The notes under the pieces are model-generated. The model had not been told where the DNA came from, made no database searches, and saw only the letters and a program-made list of their open reading frames with translations. Made by a program: the position numbers and the translations under genes. From DAOUGC01 sp034429695 (GTDB lineage Bacteria > Chloroflexota > Anaerolineae > Anaerolineales > Anaerolineaceae), in NCBI GenBank assembly GCA_034429695.1, contig DAOUGC010000037.1, positions 5,325 to 69,324 on the forward strand: a DNA stretch of 64,000 nt, written 5' to 3'. Within the stretch, counting starts at the first letter, position 1; every line of letters begins with the position of its first letter. Shown in pieces: positions 18,470 to 27,414 of this stretch.

Positions 18470-18943
18470 CTAATCATACTTGCGGTAAGGTGGTATTCTC
18501 GGACGGCGATTGAGAATGCCCAGTTTTTTTGCCATGTTTACCTGCCATTCCGCGTATGAAAAACCATCCACCGAATATGAAGAGAACGGCCACATGAACT
18601 GCGGCGCCCAGTTTTTCCGGGAATGGGTTGGAATGTCAACCAAAATGTGCAGCGCCCATGCCAGTAACAGCTTTTTGGGAACCCTGCCGGTGACAATGCG
18701 CGCAAACAAACCAATGGCAACTAACACCGGAAAGCTGTGAAACGCAAAATGCAGGGTGTGCATCCAGCGCGGCGGCTCCACCCACTCATTCTTCTCAATA
18801 CCATCCCCCAGTTTGCCCGAAGTCAGTACATACCCTGGATAGGTCAGATAATATGCCAGATCGGGTATCAATCCGGCCACAACATCGGCGGGGCGTTTGC
18901 CCACAACCAAATAGGTAATTACACCGTGACTCAATAGATCCAT
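18470..18943 (-). CDS. YdjM/DUF457-like membrane-associated putative metal hydrolase
   Basis: A 157-residue protein with two or three hydrophobic helices and a spaced set of His and Asp residues: LLSHGVITYLV at the N-terminus, GLIPDLAYYLTYP, HTLHFAFHSFPVL and AWALHILVDIPTHS. This order of H, D, H and HxxxD/H residues is that of the membrane-bound metal-dependent hydrolase group (YdjM, DUF457). ATG 18943 is chosen because AAGGA stands seven bases upstream. The substrate is unknown. It may be cotranscribed with the upstream gene at 18979 (gap 35 bases). Confidence 0.6.
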   Translation of the reverse strand: MDLLSHGVITYLVVGKRPADVVAGLIPDLAYYLTYPGYVLTSGKLGDGIEKNEWVEPPRWMHTLHFAFHSFPVLVAIGLFARIVTGRVPKKLLLAWALHILVDIPTHSRKNWAPQFMWPFSSYSVDGFSYAEWQVNMAKKLGILNRRPRIPPYRKYD

Positions 18944-18978
18944 GATTTTGTCCTTAACCCCCAAAAAATACCGATAAT

Positions 18979-19539
18979 TTACCCCTGCTCCCCTTTCAAT
19001 CCTTCAAGCAGCCATAAAATGGCTGGATCAATTGCCTGTTCAGGCAGGTCACTGGCATGATACTCGCCAGCGCGCATGGCGCGCTCACGCAAATTTCGCC
19101 ACAAGCCCTGCCGCTCATCGGCACGCACCACCAGATCATTCAGGCAACGTGCTCGTTTCAATAATTCACCAGTGGTATATAGAAAGGTCAACCTGCGCCA
19201 GCTTTCAGCCGGGATCGGCTGAGGAAGTGGCTGCAGCGCGCCGATCTGGATCTTGAAATATTCCTCGTTGGCGCGTGGGTGATTGGGCTCATCCTTGAAC
19301 AGCTCTCTGCGAGTGGTCAGTTCGTGCCCGGTCACCTCGGCAACGTACTCCACCTGCCAGCGGTGTTCCTCGCCAAAGGCTGCCGTTTGATAAAACGCCA
19401 GATAATCCACATCCACAACCTTCGGAGCCGATTTCAATGGCATGCGATACCAGCCAAACAGCCGTGCGATCTCCAGATCGCGCGCCGATGGCAGGATTGC
19501 CACCAGGATCAACGCAGCCCCAGACGGGTAAACTTGCAT
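18979..19539 (-). CDS. Conserved protein of unknown function
   Basis: A 186-residue soluble protein, no signal peptide or membrane helix beyond a short hydrophobic N-terminal strand (ALILVAILPS). Recognisable local features are ARDLEIARLFGWYRMPL, VVDVDYLAFYQTAAFGEE and RWQVEYVAEVTGHELTTRREL, a strand-rich pattern that could be a nuclease-like or restriction-fold domain, but I see no certain catalytic motif. I do not recognise it and assign no function. It starts just after a gap holding the terminator of the next gene upstream. Confidence 0.65.
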   Translation of the reverse strand: MQVYPSGAALILVAILPSARDLEIARLFGWYRMPLKSAPKVVDVDYLAFYQTAAFGEEHRWQVEYVAEVTGHELTTRRELFKDEPNHPRANEEYFKIQIGALQPLPQPIPAESWRRLTFLYTTGELLKRARCLNDLVVRADERQGLWRNLRERAMRAGEYHASDLPEQAIDPAILWLLEGLKGEQG

Positions 19540-19614
19540 AACAGAATTGTATCAAATCTGCATGGTCTTTGCACCTGCCCTGCGCACCATTTTTGACGGT
19601 TATGGTTCATGATA

Positions 19615-19648
19615 CAAAAAAAGGGCTGCCCGCTTCACGGACAGCCCC
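19615..19648 (-). terminator. Intrinsic terminator after the PLP-enzyme operon
   Basis: Minus strand hairpin GGGCTGTCC / GGGCAGCCC (one G-U pair) followed by seven T residues, 20 bases past the stop at 19668. Confidence 0.9.
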
Positions 19649-19667
19649 GACATTCGCAGAGTTTTCC

Positions 19668-21131
19668 CTATAACAAACCCACCCGCGCATTGAACTCATT
19701 AATCAGCGCATCAATCTCATCAACCTGACCCTGAATATCGGTCCAGTAGTTGGGTTCAAACCACTGCTCTTGAATCTCCTGATAAGTACGGCCCTGCTGC
19801 TCCACCCAGGTGTAGTACTTCAAGTTATGCACACGTTTGCGGTCCAAATAACTCAACTCCAGCAGGTGATCGGTGGTTTCGCCCTGCAAATCGCGGGCAT
19901 AGGTCTCGGCGGCATCAAAGTCGGTATATTCGCCAAACGTCTCAGTGTATTCCTGCAGACGGGTTCCGTACAGTTCCATCGAATCAGTCAGGACAGTCAG
20001 AACCACATCATCCGGTCCCAGGTCGTAATACTTGGCGAACTTGACCGCGGAAAGCACGTTGGCGATGCCGGAGAAACCGAGCAAATCCAGATGTTCGATC
20101 ACTTCAACGGGGACGCCCTTGCGAGCCAGGTAATTGCGGCCAGACGGCTCATTAAACAGGCGCATAATGTTGACCACCGAATTGTCATCAATGGCCACCA
20201 CCATGTCGGTGTTGCGAATGTTATGGATCCAGGGCACGTGCTTGTCGCCAATACCTTCAATACGGTGGGCGCCAAAACCGTTAATGAGCAGCGTGGGGCA
20301 TTGCAACGCCTCACTGGCAACCACCTTGCTTGCCGGGAACAGATGTTTAAGATAATCACCACAGGCAATGGTTCCAGCCGAACCGGTGGTCAGCGCGACA
20401 CCGGCATAATTGCCGCCCTTTAATTCGCGTTCCAGTACTTCCTGCATGGCATGGCCGGTAATGTCGTAATGCCACAGATAATTACCAAATTCTTCAAACT
20501 GGTTGAAGATCATCAGGTCTTCGCCTGAACCGCGCAATTCCCAGCATTTGTCAAAAATTTCCTTGACGTTGGATTCGCTGCCGGGGGTGGCAATCACTTC
20601 GCTTGCGATCTTGCTCAACCAATCAAAGCGTTCCTGGCTCATACCCTCGGGCAAAATCGCCACCGAATCGCACGCCAGCAGGGTGCTGTCATACGCGCCG
20701 CCGCGGCAATAATTTCCGGTGGAGGGCCACACTGCCTTCTGGGTGGTGGGGTCAAATTGACCGGTCACCAGGCGGGGAACCAGACAGCCAAAAGCCGCGC
20801 CCACCTTGTGTGCACCGGTGGGGAACCATTTTCCCACCAGAGCGATGACGCGCGCCTGAACACCCGTCAGGCTGGAGGGCAATTCAATATAATTCACACC
20901 GCCAAATCCTCCACCCATCGCTGTTGGTTCGTTATTCCAGGTAATGCGGTAAAGGTTGCGCGGAGAAATATCCCACAATCCAATACCTGCCAGTTCCTGG
21001 CGCTGCTTGTCCGGGATCAACGCGGGGTTCTTCATCTGCGCAAAGGTGGGGATGATGATATTGCGTTCCCTGGCGCGTTTGATCGTGCGTTCCAAGCGAT
21101 CGGGATGTACAGTAAGGTCGATTTTGGCCAT
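19668..21131 (-). CDS. Fold-type II PLP-dependent enzyme (cysteine synthase-like)
   Basis: A 487-residue PLP enzyme of the tryptophan-synthase-beta/cysteine-synthase fold. The Schiff-base Lys is in FPTGAHKVGAA, the phosphate-binding loop is probably ALTTGSAGTIACGDYLK, and TGNYCRGGAYDSTLLA binds the substrate carboxylate. It is longer than cysteine synthase (about 310) and has a C-terminal region of about 100 residues. The exact reaction is unknown; family members are lyases, synthases and deaminases of amino acids. It follows the glycosyltransferase by 2 bases and shares an operon with the threonine-synthase-like gene. Confidence 0.82.
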   Translation of the reverse strand: MAKIDLTVHPDRLERTIKRARERNIIIPTFAQMKNPALIPDKQRQELAGIGLWDISPRNLYRITWNNEPTAMGGGFGGVNYIELPSSLTGVQARVIALVGKWFPTGAHKVGAAFGCLVPRLVTGQFDPTTQKAVWPSTGNYCRGGAYDSTLLACDSVAILPEGMSQERFDWLSKIASEVIATPGSESNVKEIFDKCWELRGSGEDLMIFNQFEEFGNYLWHYDITGHAMQEVLERELKGGNYAGVALTTGSAGTIACGDYLKHLFPASKVVASEALQCPTLLINGFGAHRIEGIGDKHVPWIHNIRNTDMVVAIDDNSVVNIMRLFNEPSGRNYLARKGVPVEVIEHLDLLGFSGIANVLSAVKFAKYYDLGPDDVVLTVLTDSMELYGTRLQEYTETFGEYTDFDAAETYARDLQGETTDHLLELSYLDRKRVHNLKYYTWVEQQGRTYQEIQEQWFEPNYWTDIQGQVDEIDALINEFNARVGLL

Positions 21132-21133
21132 GG

Positions 21134-22102
21134 TTACCGGTTCTCCTGAGAGGTTTGAGGTGAATATTGTGGGGGATCCTGACTGATCACATATAACGGA
21201 CGGCCCTTGACTTCGTCATAAATCCTGCCGATATACTCACCCAGGATCCCCAGCGAAATCAACTGCACACCGCCCAGAAAGAGCACAGCCACCAGCGTGG
21301 AGGCCTGCCCTGAAAATTCCTGACTGCCCAATAGACGCATGATAATCACGATTGGGATGATCAATGCGGCCAGCCCGGCCGAGATAAAGCCCATCCAGGT
21401 GGCCATCTGCAACGGGAAGTACGAGAAGCCCGTGACGGCATTGATCGCCAGCTTGAGCATCTTGCGGAAGGGATACTTTGTCTCGCCTTTGGCGCGTGCT
21501 GCGCGTCTGTAGTTCACACCGATCTGCTTGAAACCCGCCCAGGCCGACATGCCGCGCAGGAAGCGATGTCGTTCGCGCATGTTGTTCATCACGTTGACCA
21601 CTTTGCGGTCCATCAGGCGGAAATCGCCGGTGTCCAGCGGGATCTTGACATCGGTGATGCGGAAGATGATGCGATAGAACAACGAAGCCGTTAACAGCTT
21701 GAACCAGGTCTCACCCTCCCGTTCAGCGCGCACGGCATAAACCACTTCATAACCTTCGCGCCAGCGCTGGATCATTTCCAGAATCAGCTCGGGCGGGTCC
21801 TGCAGGTCGGCGTCTATCACCACCACAGCGTCACCCAGGCTGTAATCCAGCCCGGCTGTCACCGCGATCTGATGCCCAAAGTTGCGGGCAAACACCACCG
21901 GCCGGATGCGTCCGTCCTCCCTGGCGTATTCCTCCATGATTTTTCGCGATCCATCACTGGACCCGTCATCCACCAGGATTAATTCCCACGGTTCGCCGGT
22001 CTGATCCATCACGGCGCTGATCCGTTCCCGCAACATGGGAAGGCTTTCTTCTTCATTGAATATTGGTGCAATGATGCTGATTGTTGGTTTCTTGTCTGGC
22101 AT
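21134..22102 (-). CDS. Family 2 glycosyltransferase, DPM1/ArnC-like
   Basis: A 322-residue membrane-bound glycosyltransferase with a GT-A catalytic domain ([36 protein letters not shown] with the metal-binding DxD, and [12 protein letters not shown]) and two C-terminal membrane helices (about residues 232-255 and 268-292). Such enzymes load a sugar onto polyprenyl phosphate. It sits between two PLP enzymes, an odd position for a sugar enzyme. It starts 24 bases after the threonine-synthase-like stop with AGGG upstream. Confidence 0.9.
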   Translation of the reverse strand: MPDKKPTISIIAPIFNEEESLPMLRERISAVMDQTGEPWELILVDDGSSDGSRKIMEEYAREDGRIRPVVFARNFGHQIAVTAGLDYSLGDAVVVIDADLQDPPELILEMIQRWREGYEVVYAVRAEREGETWFKLLTASLFYRIIFRITDVKIPLDTGDFRLMDRKVVNVMNNMRERHRFLRGMSAWAGFKQIGVNYRRAARAKGETKYPFRKMLKLAINAVTGFSYFPLQMATWMGFISAGLAALIIPIVIIMRLLGSQEFSGQASTLVAVLFLGGVQLISLGILGEYIGRIYDEVKGRPLYVISQDPPQYSPQTSQENR

Positions 22103-22126
22103 GGTTACCCTGTTGTGAACACGCCT

Positions 22127-23371
22127 TTACATCTTGAGATGCTTCCTCAACGCTTGCATGGTTGGCTCAATCACCGGCGCTTCTCCGGCAGCCTGCATGG
22201 CTGAACGCACATCCTTTAACCCATTACCGGTATTGATTACCACCACGGGGTCTTCAGCCCCCACCAGACCTGCACTCACCGCGTGCTTAAGCCCGGCATA
22301 CGCCGCAGATCCGGCCGGTTCTGCAAATATCCCCACCCTGCCCAGGTCGGCAATGGCACGGATGATGTCATTATCACTCACCGTCAGGTAAGCTCCGCCG
22401 GTCTGGGTGGCTGCCCGTACGGCGCGCAAACCATCACGGGGCAGGTCAACGGAAATGCTGTCGGCAAGTGTGGTGGCTTTCACCGGCTCAATCGTCTCAC
22501 TACCGCGAAAATATGCATTGGCCACCGCCGCAGACTGGTCCGACTGGATGCCGAACAGACGCGGCATATGTTCCAACCAGCCCAGTTGTTGCAGATCCTT
22601 GAACCCTTTATGAATACCTGAAATGATGTTGCCATCACCAACGGAAACAAAAATGCAGAATGGACGTGTCCCACCAAAAGGCAGGATCAGACGCTCCCAG
22701 ATTTCAAATGCAGCGGTCTTCTTGCCTTCCAGCGTGAAGGGATTGTACCCGGTATTACGACAGTACCAGCCAAACTCATTGGCAGCCTGAACGCTCAGAT
22801 CAAACGCGGCGTCATAATTTCCGTCCACCAGAATGACCTGCGCGCCGTAGATCAGCAGTTGCGCCACCTTGGCGGGTGGGGCAGTGCGGGGAGCAAACAC
22901 CACTGCCTTGTGCCCCACCGCAGCGCACATACCAGCCAGTGCTGCACCAGCGTTGCCGGTGGAGGCAGTCACCACTACATTCAGACCCATTTGCATGGCG
23001 CTGGCAACCACAACCGCGCTGGCGCGGTCCTTAAAGGATGCCGTCGGGTTGCGTCCTTCGTCCTTTACCCACACATGGCGCAATCGAAGTTCATGGGCAA
23101 GTTCTGACGGTGTGTAGGCAGGCGTCCACCCAACACCGCCCAGCGGGGTGCCGTCGGCGTCGGGGTCTTCCACCGGCAGTAGGGGCAGGTAGCGCCACAG
23201 CGAAAAATCCGCCCGTGAGGTGATGTCTTCAGGCCGGTAATGCCGGCGGAGTTCTTCGTAATCCAGCAGAATGTCAAGATTGCCGCCGTCCAGAGGGCAG
23301 GTATAGGGCAATTCATCCGGTTCGTATTCGGCCCCACAAACAGAACAGCGGTATCCCTTGTAATCTGGCAT
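22127..23371 (-). CDS. thrC: Threonine synthase-like PLP enzyme
   Basis: A 414-residue fold-type II PLP enzyme with an N-terminal zinc ribbon (CSVCGAEYE ... YTCPLDGG) as in many threonine synthases. The PLP Lys is in NPTASFKDRASA, and the phosphate loop TGNAGAALAG and the late NTGNGLKD are typical. Threonine synthase makes threonine from O-phosphohomoserine. ATG 23371 follows AGAGGAAACATC. Its promoter (TTGAGT-17-TACAAT) carries a perfect TTGTCTGACAA-type operator in the leader, shared with purine genes. This suggests regulation with purine catabolism and raises the chance of a catabolic role, for example elimination on diaminopropionate-like products. Confidence 0.86.
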   Translation of the reverse strand: MPDYKGYRCSVCGAEYEPDELPYTCPLDGGNLDILLDYEELRRHYRPEDITSRADFSLWRYLPLLPVEDPDADGTPLGGVGWTPAYTPSELAHELRLRHVWVKDEGRNPTASFKDRASAVVVASAMQMGLNVVVTASTGNAGAALAGMCAAVGHKAVVFAPRTAPPAKVAQLLIYGAQVILVDGNYDAAFDLSVQAANEFGWYCRNTGYNPFTLEGKKTAAFEIWERLILPFGGTRPFCIFVSVGDGNIISGIHKGFKDLQQLGWLEHMPRLFGIQSDQSAAVANAYFRGSETIEPVKATTLADSISVDLPRDGLRAVRAATQTGGAYLTVSDNDIIRAIADLGRVGIFAEPAGSAAYAGLKHAVSAGLVGAEDPVVVINTGNGLKDVRSAMQAAGEAPVIEPTMQALRKHLKM

Positions 23372-23434
23372 GATGTTTCCTCTATATTGTATTAAACCAC
23401 ACTGATGGGAAGGCGCAACGGAATTAATCACTCA

Positions 23435-23449
23435 AATTGTCTGACAATT
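23435..23449. promoter_or_regulatory. Perfect 15-base operator palindrome upstream of thrC-like gene
   Basis: AATTGTC-T-GACAATT: seven-base arms around one base. It lies directly downstream of the predicted transcription start of the minus-strand promoter at 23459-23487, a classic position for a repressor. Confidence 0.65.
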
Positions 23450-23458
23450 GTCCCTATG

Positions 23459-23487
23459 ATTGTACCCTCAACCTGGGAAATACTCAA
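23459..23487 (-). promoter_or_regulatory. Sigma-70-type promoter of the thrC-like operon
   Basis: Minus strand TTGAGT (23482-23487), 17 bases, TACAAT (23459-23464). Start predicted near 23452, with a leader of about 80 bases. Confidence 0.6.
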
Positions 23488-23514
23488 TGCCATCAAGTGC
23501 TCACCTGGCATGTC

Positions 23515-23727
23515 TCAGTTACCAAACACATCCGGGTTGCCCCAGCAATCCCGGCACAACAGATATTCGGTCCCGTCTTCGCCATCATCCTCCACCACAT
23601 CGGCGAAACAGGGCCGGTATTCACCGCAATATTCACAACGCGCCCACTTCCAGCCTTCAGGCAGGGGGCTTTCGGCTTGATCCTCCTGCCCTTCCTCTTC
23701 GTCTTCCCAATCCAGGTTCGAATCCAT
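23515..23727 (-). CDS. Small acidic zinc-finger-like protein
   Basis: A 70-residue protein with a very acidic start (DWEDEEEGQEDQ) and two Cys pairs, CEYC and CRDC, separated by about 22 residues, likely one zinc site. ATG 23727 stands seven bases after AAGGA; an in-frame GTG two codons earlier is too close. No function recognised. It lies between the ABC permease operon and the thrC-like promoter and may overlap the upstream region of the latter. Confidence 0.6.
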   Translation of the reverse strand: MDSNLDWEDEEEGQEDQAESPLPEGWKWARCEYCGEYRPCFADVVEDDGEDGTEYLLCRDCWGNPDVFGN

Positions 23728-23740
23728 AAACACGTCCTTT

Positions 23741-23776
23741 TCTGAACAAACACCGGCGCAGCGAGCGCCGGCGTGT
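23741..23776 (-). terminator. Possible terminator of the importer operon
   Basis: GC-rich hairpin CCGGCGC / GCGCCGG with a 5-base loop, followed on the minus strand by GTGTTTGTTC, about 30 bases after the permease stop. The U-tract is weak. Confidence 0.45.
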
Positions 23777-23806
23777 CATTAACATCAACTCATCCTGCGC
23801 AAGCCG

Positions 23807-24802
23807 TTACTCGTTCTCAAACGGCACACCCAGGCTGGCAGGCGGCTGGGTGCGCATGACGCGCAGCAGTCGTGCGATCACCCTCCTTGCTCCTGCGGGC
23901 AGGGCTGCCAGTGTACGGTTCACCCATTCAGCGTTGCCGATGTTGACCAGCAACAGGGTCAGGATCATCAACGGGAAGGGCGCAACCTGTAACACCTGTG
24001 AAGGAATGTTGGACAGGCTGGGCTGCAACACCACCCCCAACCACTGCAACAGCGCAAACAGATAAGCGCCCAGTGCGGCGCGCAGCGGGTTCCATCCACC
24101 GAAAATGGTGATGGACAGGGCGATCCAGCCAATGCCGTCCAGCCCGGTGATGGTTCCCTTCCAGCCAGCTTTTACGCTCAATGAATACATGGGTCCCGCC
24201 AGACCGATCAGCGCACCACCGATGGCAGTGTACAGATAGCGCATACGGTTCACATTGGCGCCGCGCACAAACGCAGCCGCCGGACGTTCACCAATACCCT
24301 GCAGCATGAGGCCGGGGTTGGTGCGGAACACCCAGAAATAAGCCACGGCGATCAACACAAAGCTCAGATAAACCACCAGGTCCTGCTTGAAAAACAATGT
24401 GCCGAGGATGGGAATATCCTGCAGGCCAGGGATGGGCATGGCCGGAACACGTATGCCGGGCAGACCCATGAAGGGATTGCCCAGGAAATACGCCAGATCG
24501 CGGCACATCAACGTGAGCACAAAGCCAACCGCCACCTGTGATTGTTTGAGTGTGATGCTGGAGAATGCCACGATCAACGCCACCAGCGCCCCCACCAGCG
24601 CCCCAGCCGCAAAACCAAGCAGCAGGCTGCCCGTTGTAGTTCCGATGGCAAACCCAACCATGGCGGTCAGGATGATGGTTCCATTAACCGATAGATTGAT
24701 CACCCCCGCCCGCTCAGACAGGGTTTCACCAATGACGGCAAACACCACAGGCGCGGCGGCTGCCAGCACCGAAGCCAGACCAATGAGGATGCTGTTATCC
24801 AC
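23807..24802 (-). CDS. Nucleoside-type ABC importer permease 2 (YufQ/NupQ-like)
   Basis: A 331-residue inner-membrane permease with about nine helices of the branched-chain amino-acid/BMP transporter permease family (APVVFAVIGETLSERAGVINLSVNGTI near the N-terminus, IGERPAAAFVRGANVNRMRYL for the cytoplasmic coupling loop, GWNPLRAALGAYLFALLQ). With the partner permease, the double ATPase and the BMP lipoproteins it would import nucleosides or purine bases. It overlaps the upstream permease by 8 bases. Confidence 0.88.
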   Translation of the reverse strand: MDNSILIGLASVLAAAAPVVFAVIGETLSERAGVINLSVNGTIILTAMVGFAIGTTTGSLLLGFAAGALVGALVALIVAFSSITLKQSQVAVGFVLTLMCRDLAYFLGNPFMGLPGIRVPAMPIPGLQDIPILGTLFFKQDLVVYLSFVLIAVAYFWVFRTNPGLMLQGIGERPAAAFVRGANVNRMRYLYTAIGGALIGLAGPMYSLSVKAGWKGTITGLDGIGWIALSITIFGGWNPLRAALGAYLFALLQWLGVVLQPSLSNIPSQVLQVAPFPLMILTLLLVNIGNAEWVNRTLAALPAGARRVIARLLRVMRTQPPASLGVPFENE

Positions 24803-25856
24803 GTCCGCCTCCTGTGGTGATTTTCTTCAACACATTGCGTCGCACACCATCCATCATGATCACCGCCAGCACCAATGCCCCCTGCAAAACACCCGAGAGG
24901 GAAGAATCCAGCTTCAGCACAATCGGCAGTTGAATACTGCCGATGTTCAACGCAGCAAACCCAAGCGCCACCAACATGGCCATCAAGGGCTGATAGTTGA
25001 CCAGCATGGCAACCAGCAAGCCAAGAAAACCATAACCCGATGAGATGGAAGGGATCAGGCGGTGATATACCCCGGTCACCTGCACCGCACCGGCCAGCCC
25101 GGCAAAAACCCCGCAGATCAGGAAGGACAACATCATGTAGCGGTTGGTCTGGATGCCCAGCATGAATGCCGAACGCATATTTTTGCCGACTGCCTTGAGC
25201 CGCAACCCAAAGTGCGTACCCTGCAACAGCAACATCACCAACCCAACCGATGCCAGCGCCAGCCCCACTGACCACAGGCTGAGACGATAACCCGGCAGCA
25301 TGGGCAACCACAGCGCCGTATCAAATGGCTCGGTGCCGCTCATCGAACCCACGCCGGGGCGTTTCCAGGGTCCAAAGATCAAAAACAGGGTGATGGATGT
25401 GGCGACAAAATTCAAACCCAGGCCGCTGAAGATCTCGTTAACCCCGCCATATATCTTCAATGCACCAGCCAGCGCGGCCCAAACTGCCCCACCAAATGCA
25501 CCCGCCAGAAAAGCCAGCAGGATGATCAAAGCCGGAGAGATGGCGGTATCCTGCAGCAGGCGCAGCACCCAGGTGGTGAAAATGGCGCCGATGGTGATTT
25601 GACCCTCAACACCGATGTTCCACAAACCGGCCGAGAACGTGATCAACAATCCACAGGTGGCCAGCATCAAAGGCACCCACGCCACCACCGTGTCAAAAAT
25701 CTTGACCACCGAACCCAGCGAGCCAACGATAATATTCTTGTAGGCCTCAAACGGCTGGGCGCGCGCCACCAGTAATACAATGGTGGTAAACAGCAACGCC
25801 GCCACAATGGCGCCCACCCCAAAAGCAACATTGATCCATCGCGTTTTTGTCTTCAC
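24795..25856 (-). CDS. Nucleoside-type ABC importer permease 1 (YufP/NupP-like)
   Basis: A 353-residue polytopic permease with about ten helices. Family segments include CGLLITFSAGLWNIGVEGQITIGAI, YGGVNEIFSGLGLNFVA and the coupling loop KAVGKNMRSAFMLGIQTNRYM. The start is GTG 25856 with GGAG seven bases upstream; longer versions would overlap the ATPase gene. It lies 10 bases after the ATPase stop and overlaps the second permease, forming one transport operon with the BMP lipoproteins. Substrate is inferred as purine nucleosides or bases from the neighbours. Confidence 0.88.
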   Translation of the reverse strand: MKTKTRWINVAFGVGAIVAALLFTTIVLLVARAQPFEAYKNIIVGSLGSVVKIFDTVVAWVPLMLATCGLLITFSAGLWNIGVEGQITIGAIFTTWVLRLLQDTAISPALIILLAFLAGAFGGAVWAALAGALKIYGGVNEIFSGLGLNFVATSITLFLIFGPWKRPGVGSMSGTEPFDTALWLPMLPGYRLSLWSVGLALASVGLVMLLLQGTHFGLRLKAVGKNMRSAFMLGIQTNRYMMLSFLICGVFAGLAGAVQVTGVYHRLIPSISSGYGFLGLLVAMLVNYQPLMAMLVALGFAALNIGSIQLPIVLKLDSSLSGVLQGALVLAVIMMDGVRRNVLKKITTGGGRG

Positions 25857-25866
25857 AGAGCAGCTC

Positions 25867-27342
25867 CTATTCCTCTTCCCAGCCTCTGCCGCCAATGAGC
25901 TGCCCCAGCTCATCCACACCGGTCGTTTCAGCCTTTACCGGACGTGATACCCGCCCGCCAAAGAACACCAGAATGCGGTCGCTGTAGTGCAACACTTCAT
26001 CCAGGTCCGATGAAATAAACAGAATGGATGCACCTTCCTTGCAGCGCTCTTTCAACTTGCTCCAGATGTAAATTGACGATTCAATATCCAGACCGCGGGT
26101 TGGGTGCTCCATCAGGATCAGCTTGAGCCCTGATAGCATTAAAGCCAGCAACGCACGCTGCTGGTTTCCGCCGGATAAAGCCTCAACGCGGCTCTCGGGT
26201 ACGCCGCGAATATTGAAATCATCAATGCGCTCCTCGGTGAGCGTCTGTATCCTGGGCCGGTTGATGAACAACCCGCCATCATTATGCGTCAACGCAAAAT
26301 GCTCATTCAGGGTCAGGCCAGGGATTAATCCCTCCTCCAACCTGGCTGCCGGCATGTAAGCCACTCCCGCTTCCATATAGCGGTGATAATTCTTGCCGGT
26401 CAGGTCCTTCCCCTGCAGACTGATGCGCCCGCCCACCGTGCGGATCAAACCGGCACAGGCGCGCAGGAACTCACGCTGGCCGGAACCCTCCATGCCCGCC
26501 AGGCCGATCACCTCGCCCTGGCACACATTGAGATTGACGTTGCGGATTAACAGACGGTTTTCTTCAATGGAAACATTTTCCACTTTAAGGTTTACCTGGT
26601 CAACGCAATTGTCACTGCGTTCGCCAAGCGATACCACCCGCGCGAACATCATTTCCACCAGTCGGTCAACATCGTATGGCGGGTCCATTTGACCCACCAG
26701 CTCACCGCGGCGCAGCACCGCAACGCGGTGGCACAATGATTCCACTTCTTCCAGTTTGTGTGAGACAAAAATGATGGTTTTTCCCTGGCTGGCCAGCTTG
26801 CGCAGCGTCTCGAACAGCTTTTGCTTCTGCAGCGCACTGATGCCGGTGGTGGGCTCATCCATGATAAGCACATTGGCGCCCAGCCACAGCAAACGCAGGA
26901 TCTCCATTTGCTGGCGTTCACCCACCGTCAGGGTGTCCACATAAGCGCCGGGGTCCAATCCAAAGCCAAATTCCGCCTGCAAATCGCGCAGATCGCGCTC
27001 TGCTTTTCTACGGTTGGGCAGCAGCCCCTGCCGGGCTGATCCGATCAGGAAATTGTCGATCACCGTCATGGGTGGAAAATCCAGCGGGTCCTGGTGCAGC
27101 ATACCCACCCCCTGCCAGATGGCATCAGCAGGCGAGTGGATCATGACCGGCTTTCCATCCAGCCGGATCTCTCCTTCATCACACTGGATAAACCCGGAGA
27201 GGATCTTCATCAGGGTGGATTTTCCGGCGCCGTTCTCGCCCAGAATACCCTGAATACTCCCCGAGGGTATGGTCAGGTTAATGCCGGCATTGGCATACAC
27301 CTTCCCAAAACGTTTGTGGATGTTGACCAGTTCAACTCTCAT
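25867..27342 (-). CDS. Double-domain ABC ATPase of nucleoside-type importer (YufO/NupO-like)
   Basis: A 491-residue peripheral ATPase with two tandem nucleotide-binding domains. First half: Walker A GENGAGKST, a divergent signature LTVGERQQ, Walker B VLIMDEPTTG and switch VSHK. Second half: degenerate Walker A GMEGSGQRE, canonical signature LSGGNQQR and Walker B LILMEHPTRG with His after the Glu. This asymmetry is usual in sugar/nucleoside (RbsA-, YufO-type) ATPases. It follows the BMP lipoprotein gene after a hairpin at 27366-27399. Confidence 0.92.
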   Translation of the reverse strand: MRVELVNIHKRFGKVYANAGINLTIPSGSIQGILGENGAGKSTLMKILSGFIQCDEGEIRLDGKPVMIHSPADAIWQGVGMLHQDPLDFPPMTVIDNFLIGSARQGLLPNRRKAERDLRDLQAEFGFGLDPGAYVDTLTVGERQQMEILRLLWLGANVLIMDEPTTGISALQKQKLFETLRKLASQGKTIIFVSHKLEEVESLCHRVAVLRRGELVGQMDPPYDVDRLVEMMFARVVSLGERSDNCVDQVNLKVENVSIEENRLLIRNVNLNVCQGEVIGLAGMEGSGQREFLRACAGLIRTVGGRISLQGKDLTGKNYHRYMEAGVAYMPAARLEEGLIPGLTLNEHFALTHNDGGLFINRPRIQTLTEERIDDFNIRGVPESRVEALSGGNQQRALLALMLSGLKLILMEHPTRGLDIESSIYIWSKLKERCKEGASILFISSDLDEVLHYSDRILVFFGGRVSRPVKAETTGVDELGQLIGGRGWEEE

Positions 27343-27365
27343 GGGCTCTGTATACCGTTCTCTTT

Positions 27366-27399
27366 ATAAAAAGGGGAAGGCGCATGACACGCCTTCCCC
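27366..27399 (-). terminator. Hairpin with T-run between lipoprotein and ATPase genes
   Basis: Ten-base-pair perfect arms GGGGAAGGCG / CGCCTTCCCC, 7-base loop, then TTTTTATAAAG on the minus strand. Within an operon this probably acts as a partial terminator that lets the binding protein be made in excess. Confidence 0.75.
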
Positions 27400-27414
27400 C
27401 AAACAGGGTAACAA

